Of a DNA stretch of 64,000 bases, positions 43,148-52,284 are shown in pieces. The notes below the pieces were generated by a model. That model saw nothing but the letters and a program-made list of their open reading frames with translations. It had not been told where the DNA came from and made no database searches. Each line of letters starts with the position of its first letter. Within the stretch, counting starts at the first letter, position 1. Both the position numbers and the translations under genes were made by a program. The stretch is from Paracoccaceae bacterium (GTDB lineage Bacteria > Pseudomonadota > Alphaproteobacteria > Rhodobacterales > Rhodobacteraceae): the NCBI GenBank assembly GCA_007694945.1, contig REER01000061.1, positions 104,880-168,879 on the forward strand, read 5' to 3'.

Positions 43148-43806
43148 GGAACGGGCTGTCCGGCCCAGTCGAAGAATTGGCCGGTGTCCCCCGGTCCAAG
43201 CCCGTCGATCACGCGCAGCAGATTGGTGACCGCCTCCCCGGGCGGGACTGACGGGTGTCGGCCAAGGTATTTCTCGGTAAAGGGCGTTGCGACCGTGCCT
43301 GGGTGCAGCGCGACGCAGACGGCCTGTCGGTGCGTGCGGCGCAATTCGATGGCTGCGCCCCGGATAATCTGGTTCAAGGCGGCCTTTGACGCACGATAAC
43401 TATGCCATCCACCGGCCTTGTTGTCGCCAATCGAGCCCACGCGCGCTGACATCGCCGCCAGAACCGAGGGCTCATCGCGCGGCAGCAGGGGCAGCGCATG
43501 CTTCATTACCAGCGCCGGGCCGATGGTGTTGACTGCGAATTGCGTCGCCATGCCTTCTGCGCTCAGATGCTTGAGTGCTTTCTCGGGGGCGTGACCGTCG
43601 ATCTCCAAGGATCCCGTCACGATCAGGACGCGCTGATATGGCCCTTCCAGCTCCCCGAGATGTGCGGCCACCGAGGCCTCATCCGTGACTTCCAGCCCGT
43701 CATCGCGTCGTGACAGGCCAGTGACTTGCCAGCGCTCCGCGGCCAGCGACGCGACCAACGCGCTGCCAATCCCGCCGGATGATCCGATAACCAACGCCCG
43801 TTGCAT
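43141..43806 (-). CDS. SDR-family oxidoreductase upstream of the photolyase
   Basis: A 221-residue short-chain dehydrogenase with cofactor motif IGSSGGIGSALV, NTIGPALVMKHALP, the Ser region MSARVGSIGDN and YRASKAALN with the catalytic Tyr and Lys. It resembles CsgA/SniffER-type SDRs whose substrate is not defined. The 7-base overlap with the photolyase gene suggests joint expression, perhaps in light or oxidative stress, but the sequence gives no direct sign of the reaction. Confidence 0.85.
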   Translation of the reverse strand: MQRALVIGSSGGIGSALVASLAAERWQVTGLSRRDDGLEVTDEASVAAHLGELEGPYQRVLIVTGSLEIDGHAPEKALKHLSAEGMATQFAVNTIGPALVMKHALPLLPRDEPSVLAAMSARVGSIGDNKAGGWHSYRASKAALNQIIRGAAIELRRTHRQAVCVALHPGTVATPFTEKYLGRHPSVPPGEAVTNLLRVIDGLGPGDTGQFFDWAGQPVPW

Positions 43807-43831
43807 CTGCCCTCCTTGGTTGAGAGGCTAG

Positions 43832-44098
43832 CTAGCAGGGCGGGTCGTCCTGTCCAGTGGGCAAGGACAGTCGGATAGGTCCGCGCGCTCGTGCGAGTTC
43901 GACCGGCTGGCCAGCTTTTGTCGCCTGCAACAGACCATCGGCCTGCAGTCGCGCCGCCACGCGCCGGACATCGGGCATGAGCGGGCGCCAGTCGGATGAA
44001 AGATGCCGCGCAACTTTGCACGGGAAAAAGCTTTTGTTGGGACCCCGCGCAAGTGCGAGACTGCGCAGGGCCGCTTCGATCTTAGCCGAGCGCGGCAT
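43832..44098 (-). CDS. DUF3253 family protein
   Basis: An 88-residue winged-helix-like protein of the DUF3253 family: IEAALRSLALARGPNKSFFPC, VARHLSSDWRPLMPDVRRVAARL and GPIRLSLP are its conserved elements. The ATG at 44098 lies within the last codons of ileS, whose TAA stop (44084-44082) is read through in another frame, giving a 17-base overlap. No function is known; DNA binding is possible from the fold type. Confidence 0.8.
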   Translation of the reverse strand: MPRSAKIEAALRSLALARGPNKSFFPCKVARHLSSDWRPLMPDVRRVAARLQADGLLQATKAGQPVELARARGPIRLSLPTGQDDPPC

Positions 44099-47039
44099 TG
44101 CAGCGCGCGCAGGTGCCGGGATGCGCATGTGTGCCGACATCGGGGCTGATTTTCCAGCAGCGCTGGCATTTCTGCCCTTCGGCGCGCTCGAACACCACAC
44201 CCACACCCTGCACTTCGGGCAGGCGAAACGCCTCGGCCGGGATCGGGTCCGAGGTCAGGAACGTGCCTGACGTAATACAAGTATCGGCGAAATCGACCGA
44301 TTTCAGCGCGGCAAGCATGGTTTCATCGCGCACATGCACCACCGGCGCTGCTTCGAGCGAAGCTCCGATAACCTTGTCACGGCGCTGGATTTCCAGCGCG
44401 GCCGTCACAACACGGCGTGCAGAGCGGATTGCGGCCCATTTCTGGGCCAGCGGCTCATTCAGCCAGTCGGCGGGGGTGTCGGGGAAGTCCTGCAAATGGA
44501 CTGAGGAGACGTCACCGGGGAAGCGCGCGAGCCAGACATCCTCCATCGTGAAGACGAGCACCGGCGCAAGCCAGGTGGTCAGCCGGTGGAACAGGATATC
44601 GAGCACTGTGCGCGCCGAGCGGTGGCGTAGGCTGGTGGCAGAATCGCAGTAAAGTGCATCTTTCCGGACATCAAAATAAAAAGCTGACAGGTCGGATGTT
44701 GCAAAAGTGAAAAGCTTCTGGAACACGCCCTGGAAGTCGTAGGCCGCATAACCCTTGCGCACCTGCCCATCCAACTCGGCCAGACGGTGCAGCACCCATT
44801 GTTCCAGCTCCGGCATCTCGGCGGGGGCGACGCGCTCGTCTTCCGAGAACCCGGCCAGATTGCCCAGCATGAAACGCATCGTGTTGCGCAATCGGCGGTA
44901 GCTGTCGGCCACGCCCTTGAGGATTTCCTTGCCGATGCGCAGATCTATCGTGTAGTCACTTTGCGCCACCCAGAGCCGCAGGATATCGGCGCCGTATTGG
45001 TCGATCACCTCTTGCGGCGCAATGGTATTGCCGAGCGATTTGGACATTTTCATGCCTTTCTCGTCCAGCGTGAACCCGTGGGTCAGCACGCCATGATAGG
45101 GCGCGCGACCCTTGGTGGCGCAGGCTTGCAGCATCGAGGAATGGAACCAGCCACGATGCTGGTCGGTGCCTTCGAGATAGAGGTCGGCAATCCCGTCCGG
45201 GCTGCCGTCTTCGCGGTCGCGCAACACGAAAGCATGGGTCGAACCGGAGTCGAACCAGACATCGAGAATATCATAAACCTGATCATGGGCGTCGGGGTCA
45301 TGCAGCCCTGCAAGGATACGCTCCTTGAAACCTTGCACATACCAGACATCCGCGCCTTCCGCCTCAAATGCCGCGACGATGCGGGCGTTCACTTCGGGGT
45401 CGCGCAGCAGGAAATCGGCATCGGTCGGTTTGGCACCCTTTTTCACGAAACAGGTCAGCGGCACGCCCCATGCCCGTTGCCGTGAGAGCACCCAATCGGG
45501 GCGCGCTTCGATCATCGAATACAGCCGGTTGCGCCCGGTCCGGGGGGTCCATGTCACCAGCTTGTCGATGGATTCCAGCGCGCGCGCACGGATGGTGTCG
45601 CCATGCTGGCCCATCCCGTCATCGAGCGGCGTGTCGATGGCAGCGAACCATTGCGCCGTGTTGCGGTAGATCACCGGCGCTTTCGACCGCCAGCTGTGGG
45701 GGTAGGAGTGTTTGATCTTGCCACGCGCGAGCAACCCGCCAACCTCGGCAAGTTTGGCGATCACTGCACTATTGGCATCCCCTTCCCAATCGCCCTTCTT
45801 GGCTTTCTCGCGCAAGATGCGCTTGCCGCCGAAGAACGGCAGGTCTTCGCGGAAGGTGCCGTCATCCATCACATTGTAGGTGATGACCTGTTGCAGCATG
45901 CCCAGATCACGATAAAGCTCGTATTCCTCCATCCCGTGGGAGGGTGCGCAATGCACGAAGCCGGTGCCTTCCTCATCGGTGACAAAATCGGCGGCGCGGA
46001 AGTCGCGAGGCTCGTCCCATTCGCCCTGAGCACCTTCGACGCCGGCGAGTGGGTGGCTTAAGCGTAGGCAGGCGAGTTCATGTTCCGAGACTCCCCTAAG
46101 GCGCGTCCACTGATCTTCATTCAACCGCGCTCGTGTCAGCACATCCGCCGCCAGCTTGTCGGCCAGAAGGTATTTTTCGCCAACCTTTGCCCAACATTCC
46201 TCTGGGGCTCCGGTAACCTCATACAGACCGTAAGAGATTTCCGAACCGTAAACGACGGCCTTGTTGGACGGAAGCGTCCAGGGGGTCGTGGTCCAGATCA
46301 CCACATGTGCCCCCAACAGATCGCTGTCATCCGGCGCTGTTGCAGTGCCCGCCACAGGAGCCGTGACAACGGGGAACTTCACCCAAACCGTGAAGCTCTC
46401 CTTGTCGTGGTACTCGACCTCGGCCTCGGCCAGCGCGGTTTTCTCCACTGGTGACCACATCACGGGCTTGGAGCCCTGATAAAGTGACCCGTTCATCAGC
46501 AGTTTCATGAACTCATCCGCGATCACGGCCTCGGCGTGATAATCCATCGTGAGGTAAGGCCGGTCCCATTTTCCGGTGATGCCCAGCCGCTTGAACTCTT
46601 CGCGCTGCACGTCGATCCAGCCTTCGGCGAAGCGGCGGCATTCCTGACGGAAATCGACGATATCGACTGTGTCCTTGTCGAGCCCCCTGGCGCGGTATTG
46701 CTCTTCGATCTTCCATTCGATGGGCAACCCGTGACAATCCCAACCCGGCACATAGCGCGCATCGCGGCCCAGCATCTGCTGCGAGCGGGTGATGAAATCC
46801 TTCAGCACTTTGTTGAGCGCATGGCCGATATGGAGATGGCCATTGGCGTAGGGAGGGCCGTCATGGAGGATAAATGGCTTGCGGCCCTCTGCTTGCGCGC
46901 GCAGCCGGTCATAAATGCCGAGGCGCTCCCAACGCGCGAGCCATTCGGGCTCGCGTGCGGGCAGGCCCGCGCGCATCGGGAAACCGGTCTCGGGGAGGGA
47001 CAGGGTGTCTTTGTAGTCGGGGGCAGTGTCAATCGTCAT
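44082..47039 (-). CDS. ileS: Isoleucyl-tRNA synthetase
   Basis: Class I aminoacyl-tRNA synthetase, 985 residues from ATG 47039. The HIGH motif is in YANGHLHIGHALNK, the KMSKS motif in KGMKMSKSLGN, and the editing domain has TTTPWTLPSN with WTTTPWTLP. A C-terminal zinc finger is present: CQRCWKIS and CARCN give the four Cys, typical of the eubacterial form sensitive to pseudomonic acid. An ATG at 47072 would add 11 residues; neither start has a strong ribosome site. Divergent from the VOC gene. Confidence 0.96.
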   Translation of the reverse strand: MTIDTAPDYKDTLSLPETGFPMRAGLPAREPEWLARWERLGIYDRLRAQAEGRKPFILHDGPPYANGHLHIGHALNKVLKDFITRSQQMLGRDARYVPGWDCHGLPIEWKIEEQYRARGLDKDTVDIVDFRQECRRFAEGWIDVQREEFKRLGITGKWDRPYLTMDYHAEAVIADEFMKLLMNGSLYQGSKPVMWSPVEKTALAEAEVEYHDKESFTVWVKFPVVTAPVAGTATAPDDSDLLGAHVVIWTTTPWTLPSNKAVVYGSEISYGLYEVTGAPEECWAKVGEKYLLADKLAADVLTRARLNEDQWTRLRGVSEHELACLRLSHPLAGVEGAQGEWDEPRDFRAADFVTDEEGTGFVHCAPSHGMEEYELYRDLGMLQQVITYNVMDDGTFREDLPFFGGKRILREKAKKGDWEGDANSAVIAKLAEVGGLLARGKIKHSYPHSWRSKAPVIYRNTAQWFAAIDTPLDDGMGQHGDTIRARALESIDKLVTWTPRTGRNRLYSMIEARPDWVLSRQRAWGVPLTCFVKKGAKPTDADFLLRDPEVNARIVAAFEAEGADVWYVQGFKERILAGLHDPDAHDQVYDILDVWFDSGSTHAFVLRDREDGSPDGIADLYLEGTDQHRGWFHSSMLQACATKGRAPYHGVLTHGFTLDEKGMKMSKSLGNTIAPQEVIDQYGADILRLWVAQSDYTIDLRIGKEILKGVADSYRRLRNTMRFMLGNLAGFSEDERVAPAEMPELEQWVLHRLAELDGQVRKGYAAYDFQGVFQKLFTFATSDLSAFYFDVRKDALYCDSATSLRHRSARTVLDILFHRLTTWLAPVLVFTMEDVWLARFPGDVSSVHLQDFPDTPADWLNEPLAQKWAAIRSARRVVTAALEIQRRDKVIGASLEAAPVVHVRDETMLAALKSVDFADTCITSGTFLTSDPIPAEAFRLPEVQGVGVVFERAEGQKCQRCWKISPDVGTHAHPGTCARCNAALG

Positions 47040-47257
47040 CGGATCATCTTTCGCGAAAGGAAGGGGCGCCATGGCGGACCCGGCACTCCGGGCGCAAAGG
47101 GTCAGAGTGCCGGGACGCTAATTCGCGGGATGATCGCTGCAATGAACATGGAACGCGTTATAGGAGGGGTTTGGAGGGGCGTCCAGAGGCAAGCAGGTGG
47201 GGGATTGCAAACTGGCGCGGGCTTACGCATTGATCAGGCGATATGAGGGAGAATGCC

Positions 47258-47671
47258 ATGCTGATGCCGTTTCATTTCGCCTATCATGTGCGCGACCTTG
47301 ATGAGGCGAGAGCCTTTTATGGCGGCGTGCTGGGCTGTGCCGAGGGGCGGAGTACCGATACCTGGGTCGATTTCGATTTCTTCGGGCATCAGATCAGCCT
47401 GCATCTGGGCGAGCCCTTCGCGAATGCCCCCACGGGCAGGGTCGGGGAGCACATGGTGCCGATGCCGCATTTCGGGTTGGTGCTCGACCTTGAGCGGTTT
47501 CAGGCGCTGGCTGCGCGGCTGGAGGCCGCCGGGGTGGCGTTCATTCTGCCGCCGAGCCTGCGCTTCGAGGGGCAGCCGGGGGAGCAGTGGACTATGTTCT
47601 TCCGCGACCCGTCGGGCAACCCGATCGAGGTCAAGGGCTATCCCGACCCATCGCAGATATTCGCGTCCTGA
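47258..47671 (+). CDS. VOC (glyoxalase/bleomycin-resistance) family protein
   Basis: A 137-residue two-repeat VOC protein. It has FHFAYHVRDLDEARAFYGGVLG (first metal His and the beta-alpha-beta unit), HISLHLGEP-like HQISLHLGE, FGLVLDLERFQALAARLEAAG and MFFRDPSGNPIEVKGY with the final metal Glu. Such proteins can be metal-dependent lyases, dioxygenases or resistance proteins; no substrate can be assigned. ATG 47258 has GAGGGAG 8 bases upstream. The 3' end overlaps cutA on the other strand by 34 bases. Confidence 0.85.
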   Translation: MLMPFHFAYHVRDLDEARAFYGGVLGCAEGRSTDTWVDFDFFGHQISLHLGEPFANAPTGRVGEHMVPMPHFGLVLDLERFQALAARLEAAGVAFILPPSLRFEGQPGEQWTMFFRDPSGNPIEVKGYPDPSQIFAS

Positions 47672-47979
47672 GTCTCGCTGGCGACCCAGTCGGCGACACC
47701 CGGACCCATGGCCGCGACCGGCAGGCCGATGATCGCGGGCAAGCTGTAGGGGTGATGGGTGCGGATGCATTCGGCCACCGCGTCAAAGCCTGTGGCGGGG
47801 GCCTTCATCCGCAACAGCACCTCGGTCTCCGAGTCGATCTGCCCCTGCCAGCAGAAGAGCGACTCGACCTTGGGCAGCAGATTGGCGCAGGCGACCAGCC
47901 GGTCGCGCAGGCAGGCTGCGGCAATCGCGCGAGCGCTGTCCTTGTCAGGGCAAGTCACTTCGATTTCCAGAACATCCAT
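47638..47979 (-). CDS. cutA: Divalent-cation tolerance protein CutA
   Basis: A 113-residue trimeric CutA1. The conserved elements are LVACANLLPKVESLFCWQGQI, EVLLRMKA and HPYSLPAIIGLPV, where CANL and HPY are diagnostic. CutA has been linked to copper tolerance in E. coli, but its general role is unclear. The 3' end overlaps the convergent VOC gene by 34 bases, so the two transcripts are complementary over that stretch. Confidence 0.93.
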   Translation of the reverse strand: MDVLEIEVTCPDKDSARAIAAACLRDRLVACANLLPKVESLFCWQGQIDSETEVLLRMKAPATGFDAVAECIRTHHPYSLPAIIGLPVAAMGPGVADWVASETQDANICDGSG

Positions 47980-48060
47980 AAGCAGTCTCGTATCAGCGTA
48001 GAGAGGCCCAGTATGGGGCCGGTCCGGGTCGCGCGACCATGATCTGGCTCAAACGGGTGC

Positions 48061-49431
48061 TCAGCAATTGGGGATATTGACCGCCAGCCCGCCGAGTGCG
48101 GTTTCCTTGTACTTCTCGGACATATCGGCGCCCGTCTGGCGCATGGCTTCAATGCAATTGTCGAGCGGCATGAAATGGGTCCCATCGCCCCTGAGCGCGA
48201 GCGAGGCCGCCGAGACGGCCTTGATCGCACCCAGCCCGTTGCGCTCGATGCAGGGCACCTGCACCAGCCCCTTCACCGGGTCGCAGGTCATGCCGAGATG
48301 GTGCTCAAGCGCGATTTCGGCGGCGTTTTCCACCTGTTCGGGCGTGCCGCCCAGGACGGCGGCGAGCCCTGCCGCGGCCATCGCCGAGGCCGAGCCGACT
48401 TCGGCCTGACAGCCGCATTCCGCCCCCGAGATCGACGCGTTGTGCTTCACGAGCCCGCCAATGGCCGCCGCTGTCAGCAGGAACTCCCCCACGCGTGAGG
48501 GCTGCGCCCCCGGCACATGGTCGAGCCAGTAGCGGATCGTGGCAGGGACAACACCCGCCGCGCCATTGGTGGGCGCGGTCACGACCTGCCCGCCTGCGGC
48601 GTTTTCCTCGTTCACGGCCATGGCATAGACCGAGATCCAGTCATTGATCGTATGCGGGGCCGTGAGGTTCAGCCCATATTCGGCTTGCAACGCGGCATGG
48701 ATGCCGTGTGCCCGGCGGCGCACACTCAGGCCCCCCGGCAGCACCCCATCCGTGGCAAGTCCACGGTCGATGCAATCGCGCATCACCTGCCAGAGACGTT
48801 CCAGCCTGTCATCGAGCGCCTGCGGCCCCATCCGCGTCAGTTCATTGGCGCGTTTCATCGCGGCGATGCTCCTGCCGGACTCGCGCGCCATCTCAAGCAT
48901 CTGCGCCGCGCTCTCGAACGGGTAAGGGGTGGTGGGGCCAGTGGGCGCGGGCGGATTGGACAGTTCGGCATCGGTCACGACGAAACCGCCGCCGATGGAA
49001 TAATAAGTCTCCTGCGCGATCACATCGCCCTGCGCATCCGTGGCCATCAGGCGCAGGCCGTTAGCGTGACCCGGCAGCGGCGGGCCATAATCGAAGATCA
49101 GGTCGGTTTTCGGCGCGAAGCGAAGCAGCCCGAGTCCCGGCGCCTCGACCTGGCCGCGCTCATGGATCGTCGCCAGCGCCTCCTCTGCGCGCTCGGCGTC
49201 GTAGGCGTCGGGTGTGAAACCGGCTAGGCCAAGGATCACGGCGCGGTCGGTTGCGTGGCCCACACCGGTAAAGGCCAGCGAGCCATGCAGCGAGGCGCGT
49301 AGGCCCGAGACACCAAAGGGCAGACCCCGGAGATGGTCGAGAAACCGCGCCGACGCCACCATCGGCCCCATCGTATGCGAGGAGGACGGGCCGATACCGA
49401 TCTTGAACATCTCGAAGACAGACAGAAACAT
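48061..49431 (-). CDS. sdaA: L-serine ammonia-lyase (single-chain, [4Fe-4S])
   Basis: Deaminates L-serine to pyruvate and ammonia. The 456-residue product joins the beta domain (N-terminal; [20 protein letters not shown]) and alpha domain (C-terminal; [27 protein letters not shown]), with cysteines for the [4Fe-4S] cluster in [16 protein letters not shown] and QVPCIERNG. The C-terminus ends in a cysteine (NIPNC), as in the enzymes where the tail occupies the active site until serine arrives. ATG 49431 is chosen by homology; a longer start at 49476 is unlikely. Confidence 0.95.
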   Translation of the reverse strand: MFLSVFEMFKIGIGPSSSHTMGPMVASARFLDHLRGLPFGVSGLRASLHGSLAFTGVGHATDRAVILGLAGFTPDAYDAERAEEALATIHERGQVEAPGLGLLRFAPKTDLIFDYGPPLPGHANGLRLMATDAQGDVIAQETYYSIGGGFVVTDAELSNPPAPTGPTTPYPFESAAQMLEMARESGRSIAAMKRANELTRMGPQALDDRLERLWQVMRDCIDRGLATDGVLPGGLSVRRRAHGIHAALQAEYGLNLTAPHTINDWISVYAMAVNEENAAGGQVVTAPTNGAAGVVPATIRYWLDHVPGAQPSRVGEFLLTAAAIGGLVKHNASISGAECGCQAEVGSASAMAAAGLAAVLGGTPEQVENAAEIALEHHLGMTCDPVKGLVQVPCIERNGLGAIKAVSAASLALRGDGTHFMPLDNCIEAMRQTGADMSEKYKETALGGLAVNIPNC

Positions 49432-49590
49432 GCATGCATCCTTGAGCTTCCCCGCATGATTATATGCAGAGGCCACTCGGAGGACAGGCCGAATGCGACT
49501 AGAAGAAAGTTATCCCGGACATGCCAAAAAGCCCACGCTTTCTTGATCTGGTTCATGGACATGGGTCTTGCCACCTGCCAGCCTGCGGTA

Positions 49591-49977
49591 ATGAGCGTCA
49601 AACGATTCGCCCCCGCCCTTCTTGCAGCCCTCGTGCTGAGCGCCTGTTCACCATGGACCAGTCCGCAGGCCGGGCGAAACCTCTATGCGCAGAATTGCGT
49701 TGCCTGCCATGGCAGCGACGGGCAAGGCGGGGCGCAGATGCCTGACCTGACGATGATCGCTGCGCGGGCGGGCGGGGTCTACCCGCAAGCGCGCGTCCTC
49801 GACAAGCTTGATGGCTATGCACGCGGTCAGGTTGTCTATGAAGGTGTCGAAATGCCCAATTTCGGCGATCTGCTGACCGGGCGGCTGGACCGGGTCGATC
49901 TGCCCGGCGGGCGGTCGCGCCTGCTGCCCGAGAAGATCATCGCACTTGACGCCTATCTGCGCAGCATTCAGCGCTGA
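49591..49977 (+). CDS. Lipoprotein c-type cytochrome
   Basis: A 128-residue class I cytochrome c. The N-terminus SVKRFAPALLAALVLSAC is a lipoprotein signal with lipobox LSAC, the mature protein starting at C19, so it is probably anchored to a membrane. Heme binding is by C36-V-A-C39-H40, with the distal Met likely in VEMPNFGDLL. The electron partner is unknown. ATG 49591 begins the signal peptide; ATG 49555 is an alternative. It is divergent from sdaA. Confidence 0.85.
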   Translation: MSVKRFAPALLAALVLSACSPWTSPQAGRNLYAQNCVACHGSDGQGGAQMPDLTMIAARAGGVYPQARVLDKLDGYARGQVVYEGVEMPNFGDLLTGRLDRVDLPGGRSRLLPEKIIALDAYLRSIQR

Positions 49978-50052
49978 CCCCCGCGCCGATTTTCGCTTTA
50001 ATCCGGGGCCGGAAACCGCCTATAAGGCCACCGAATAAGTGCGAGGGCCGCA

Positions 50053-50841
50053 ATGACCGACCAGTTGACGCCGATTGACCGGGCAAAATACGCCGCAGCC
50101 CACTGTGCCGCCGATTTCGTGCAGGACGGCATGCGCGTGGGACTTGGCACGGGCTCGACGGCAGCCTGGCTTGTTCGCCGACTGGGTCAGCGTGTGCGTG
50201 AAGACGGATTGCGGATCATCGCTGTGCCGACCTCGACCCGCACTGCGCAGCTTGGCCGCGAGGTCGGCATCAACATCGTGTCGCTCGATGAAGCGCGCTG
50301 GCTGGACCTGACCATTGACGGCGCCGACGAATTCGACTCGGAACTCACGCTCATCAAGGGCGGTGGCGGCGCGCTTTTGCAGGAAAAGATCGTGGCAACA
50401 GCTTCCGACCAGATGGTCGTCATCACCGATGCCGCCAAGGAAGTGAAGACGCTTGGCGCCTTTCCCCTGCCGGTGGAGGTGGTGCCCTTCGGCTGGCAGG
50501 CGACCAAGGTTCTGGTCGAGGAGATTCTCGCCTCGATGGATGTGATGGGCCGCCAGTCGAGCCTGCGGATGAATGGCGACCAGCCCTTCGTGACCGATGA
50601 GGGTAATTATATCCTCGATCTCGCACTGGGGCGTATCGGCAATCCGCGCCAGCTTTCGCTGGTACTCAATCAGGTGCCCGGCGTTGTCGAGAATGGGCTT
50701 TTCGTCGACATCGCGGATCAGGTGGTGATCGGACATGCCGATGGGCGTTGTGAGATGCGCGACCTGACCACCGGCAGCCCCGAGACCAGTTTCGCGCAGG
50801 TCAATTTGCGCGAGGCGACCAATATCTTCAGCGACCTGTGA
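50053..50841 (+). CDS. rpiA: Ribose-5-phosphate isomerase A
   Basis: Interconverts ribose-5-phosphate and ribulose-5-phosphate in the pentose phosphate pathway. The 262-residue product has GLGTGSTAAWLVRRLG (phosphate loop), TSTRTAQL, DLTIDGADEFD with the catalytic Asp residues, and LIKGGGGALLQEKIVA with the catalytic Glu and Lys, ahead of the conserved N-D-x-N tail region NGDQPFVTDEGNYILD. It overlaps gor by 4 bases if gor starts at GTG 50838. The ATG is preceded by GAGGGCCGCA. Confidence 0.96.
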   Translation: MTDQLTPIDRAKYAAAHCAADFVQDGMRVGLGTGSTAAWLVRRLGQRVREDGLRIIAVPTSTRTAQLGREVGINIVSLDEARWLDLTIDGADEFDSELTLIKGGGGALLQEKIVATASDQMVVITDAAKEVKTLGAFPLPVEVVPFGWQATKVLVEEILASMDVMGRQSSLRMNGDQPFVTDEGNYILDLALGRIGNPRQLSLVLNQVPGVVENGLFVDIADQVVIGHADGRCEMRDLTTGSPETSFAQVNLREATNIFSDL

Positions 50842-52211
50842 GTGTGATGACTTTTGACTACGACCTCTTCGTGATTGGTGGCGGCTCAGGCGGGGTCCGG
50901 GCGGCGCGCATTGCGGCGGGCGAGCACGGCGCCAAGGTGGCGCTCGCCGAAGAATACCGCATGGGCGGCACCTGTGTCATTCGCGGCTGCGTCCCCAAGA
51001 AACTGATGGTCTTTGCCTCCAGCTTCCCCGGCGAGGTGGCCGATGCGCAGGCCTATGGCTGGGACGCGCAAATCGGCGCTTTCAACTGGGGCCAGTTCCG
51101 CAGCCAGCTTGACGCCGAGCTGGACCGGCTGGAGCGCGCCTATCGCAACAATGCCGGGCGCGCCGGGGTCGAGATTTTCGACTGCCGCGCCACGCTGGCA
51201 GGCCCGCATGAGGTGCGGCTGGCCGATGGGCGCGAAGTCACGGCCAAACATATCCTGATCGCGACCGGCGGACGCCCTGTCGTGCCCCAAAAATGGCGCG
51301 AGGCCGGCTGCATGACCTCGAATGAGGTCTTCGTGATGGACAGACTGCCCGAGTCGATCCTGATCGTGGGCGGGGGATATATCGCAAGCGAATTTGCCTG
51401 CATCTTCAACGGGCTCGGGGTCAGAACCACGCAGTTCTACCGTGGCGCGCAGATATTGCGTGGCTTCGATGAAGAGGCGCGCGGGCATATCGCCAGCGAG
51501 ATGCAGGCCAATGGGGTCGATCTGCATCTGGGCACCGATATCATGGAGATGGAGCGTCGCGACGGTGGCACATGGGTCAAGGCCACGACAGGCCATGACG
51601 GAACCTATGATGCCGTTCTCTTCGCGACCGGGCGCAGGCCAAATACGGATGGGCTGGGGCTCGAGGAACTGGGGCTTGAGCTTGGGCCGAATGGGGCAAT
51701 TCCGGTGGACCGCTACAGCCAGAGCCGCATCCCGTCGATCTATGCCGTGGGCGACGTGACTGACCGCGCCAATCTGACGCCGGTCGCCATCCGCGAAGGC
51801 CATGCTTTCGCCGATACCGTCTTTGGGGGCAAACCCACCTATTTCGATCATGGATTGATCCCGACCGCGATCTTCACGCAACCTGAATATGGCGCCGTGG
51901 GCCTCACCGAAGAGGAAGCGCGGGCGCAAGGTCCGGTCGATGTCTATGCGGCGGCCTTCCGGCCCATGCGCTCTCTCTTTGCCGGGCGCAATGCGCGGGC
52001 GCTGATGAAGCTGATCGTCTGTCGCAAGACCGACAAGGTGCTTGGGTGTCACATTGTCGCGGAGCATTCGGGCGAGATGATTCAGCTTGCGGGCGTCGCT
52101 GTGGCCATGGGCGCAACCAAGGCTGATTTCGATCGTACGCTTGCGGTGCACCCGACAATAGCCGAGGAACTGGTAACAATGCGGACACCAACGCGCAGCT
52201 ACGGCGATTGA
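50838..52211 (+). CDS. gor: Glutathione-disulfide reductase
   Basis: FAD- and NADPH-dependent flavoenzyme that reduces GSSG. The 457-residue product shows the FAD motif VIGGGSGGVRAAR, redox-active CVIRGCVPKK, NAD(P)-binding IVGGGYIASEFACIFNGLG and the C-terminal His-Glu site ALAVHPTIAEELVT-type sequence (AVHPTIAEE). Start choice is between GTG 50838 and ATG 50847 (the usual form begins FDYDLFVIGG). The overlap with rpiA suggests joint expression with NADPH-producing pentose metabolism. Confidence 0.95.
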   Translation: MSVMTFDYDLFVIGGGSGGVRAARIAAGEHGAKVALAEEYRMGGTCVIRGCVPKKLMVFASSFPGEVADAQAYGWDAQIGAFNWGQFRSQLDAELDRLERAYRNNAGRAGVEIFDCRATLAGPHEVRLADGREVTAKHILIATGGRPVVPQKWREAGCMTSNEVFVMDRLPESILIVGGGYIASEFACIFNGLGVRTTQFYRGAQILRGFDEEARGHIASEMQANGVDLHLGTDIMEMERRDGGTWVKATTGHDGTYDAVLFATGRRPNTDGLGLEELGLELGPNGAIPVDRYSQSRIPSIYAVGDVTDRANLTPVAIREGHAFADTVFGGKPTYFDHGLIPTAIFTQPEYGAVGLTEEEARAQGPVDVYAAAFRPMRSLFAGRNARALMKLIVCRKTDKVLGCHIVAEHSGEMIQLAGVAVAMGATKADFDRTLAVHPTIAEELVTMRTPTRSYGD

Positions 52212-52284
52212 AGGTTGAATTTGGAGCCCCTGGGCCCAATTGATGATGTAAAGTCTAAACTTGCGACAACGAAGTGGAGTCCAG

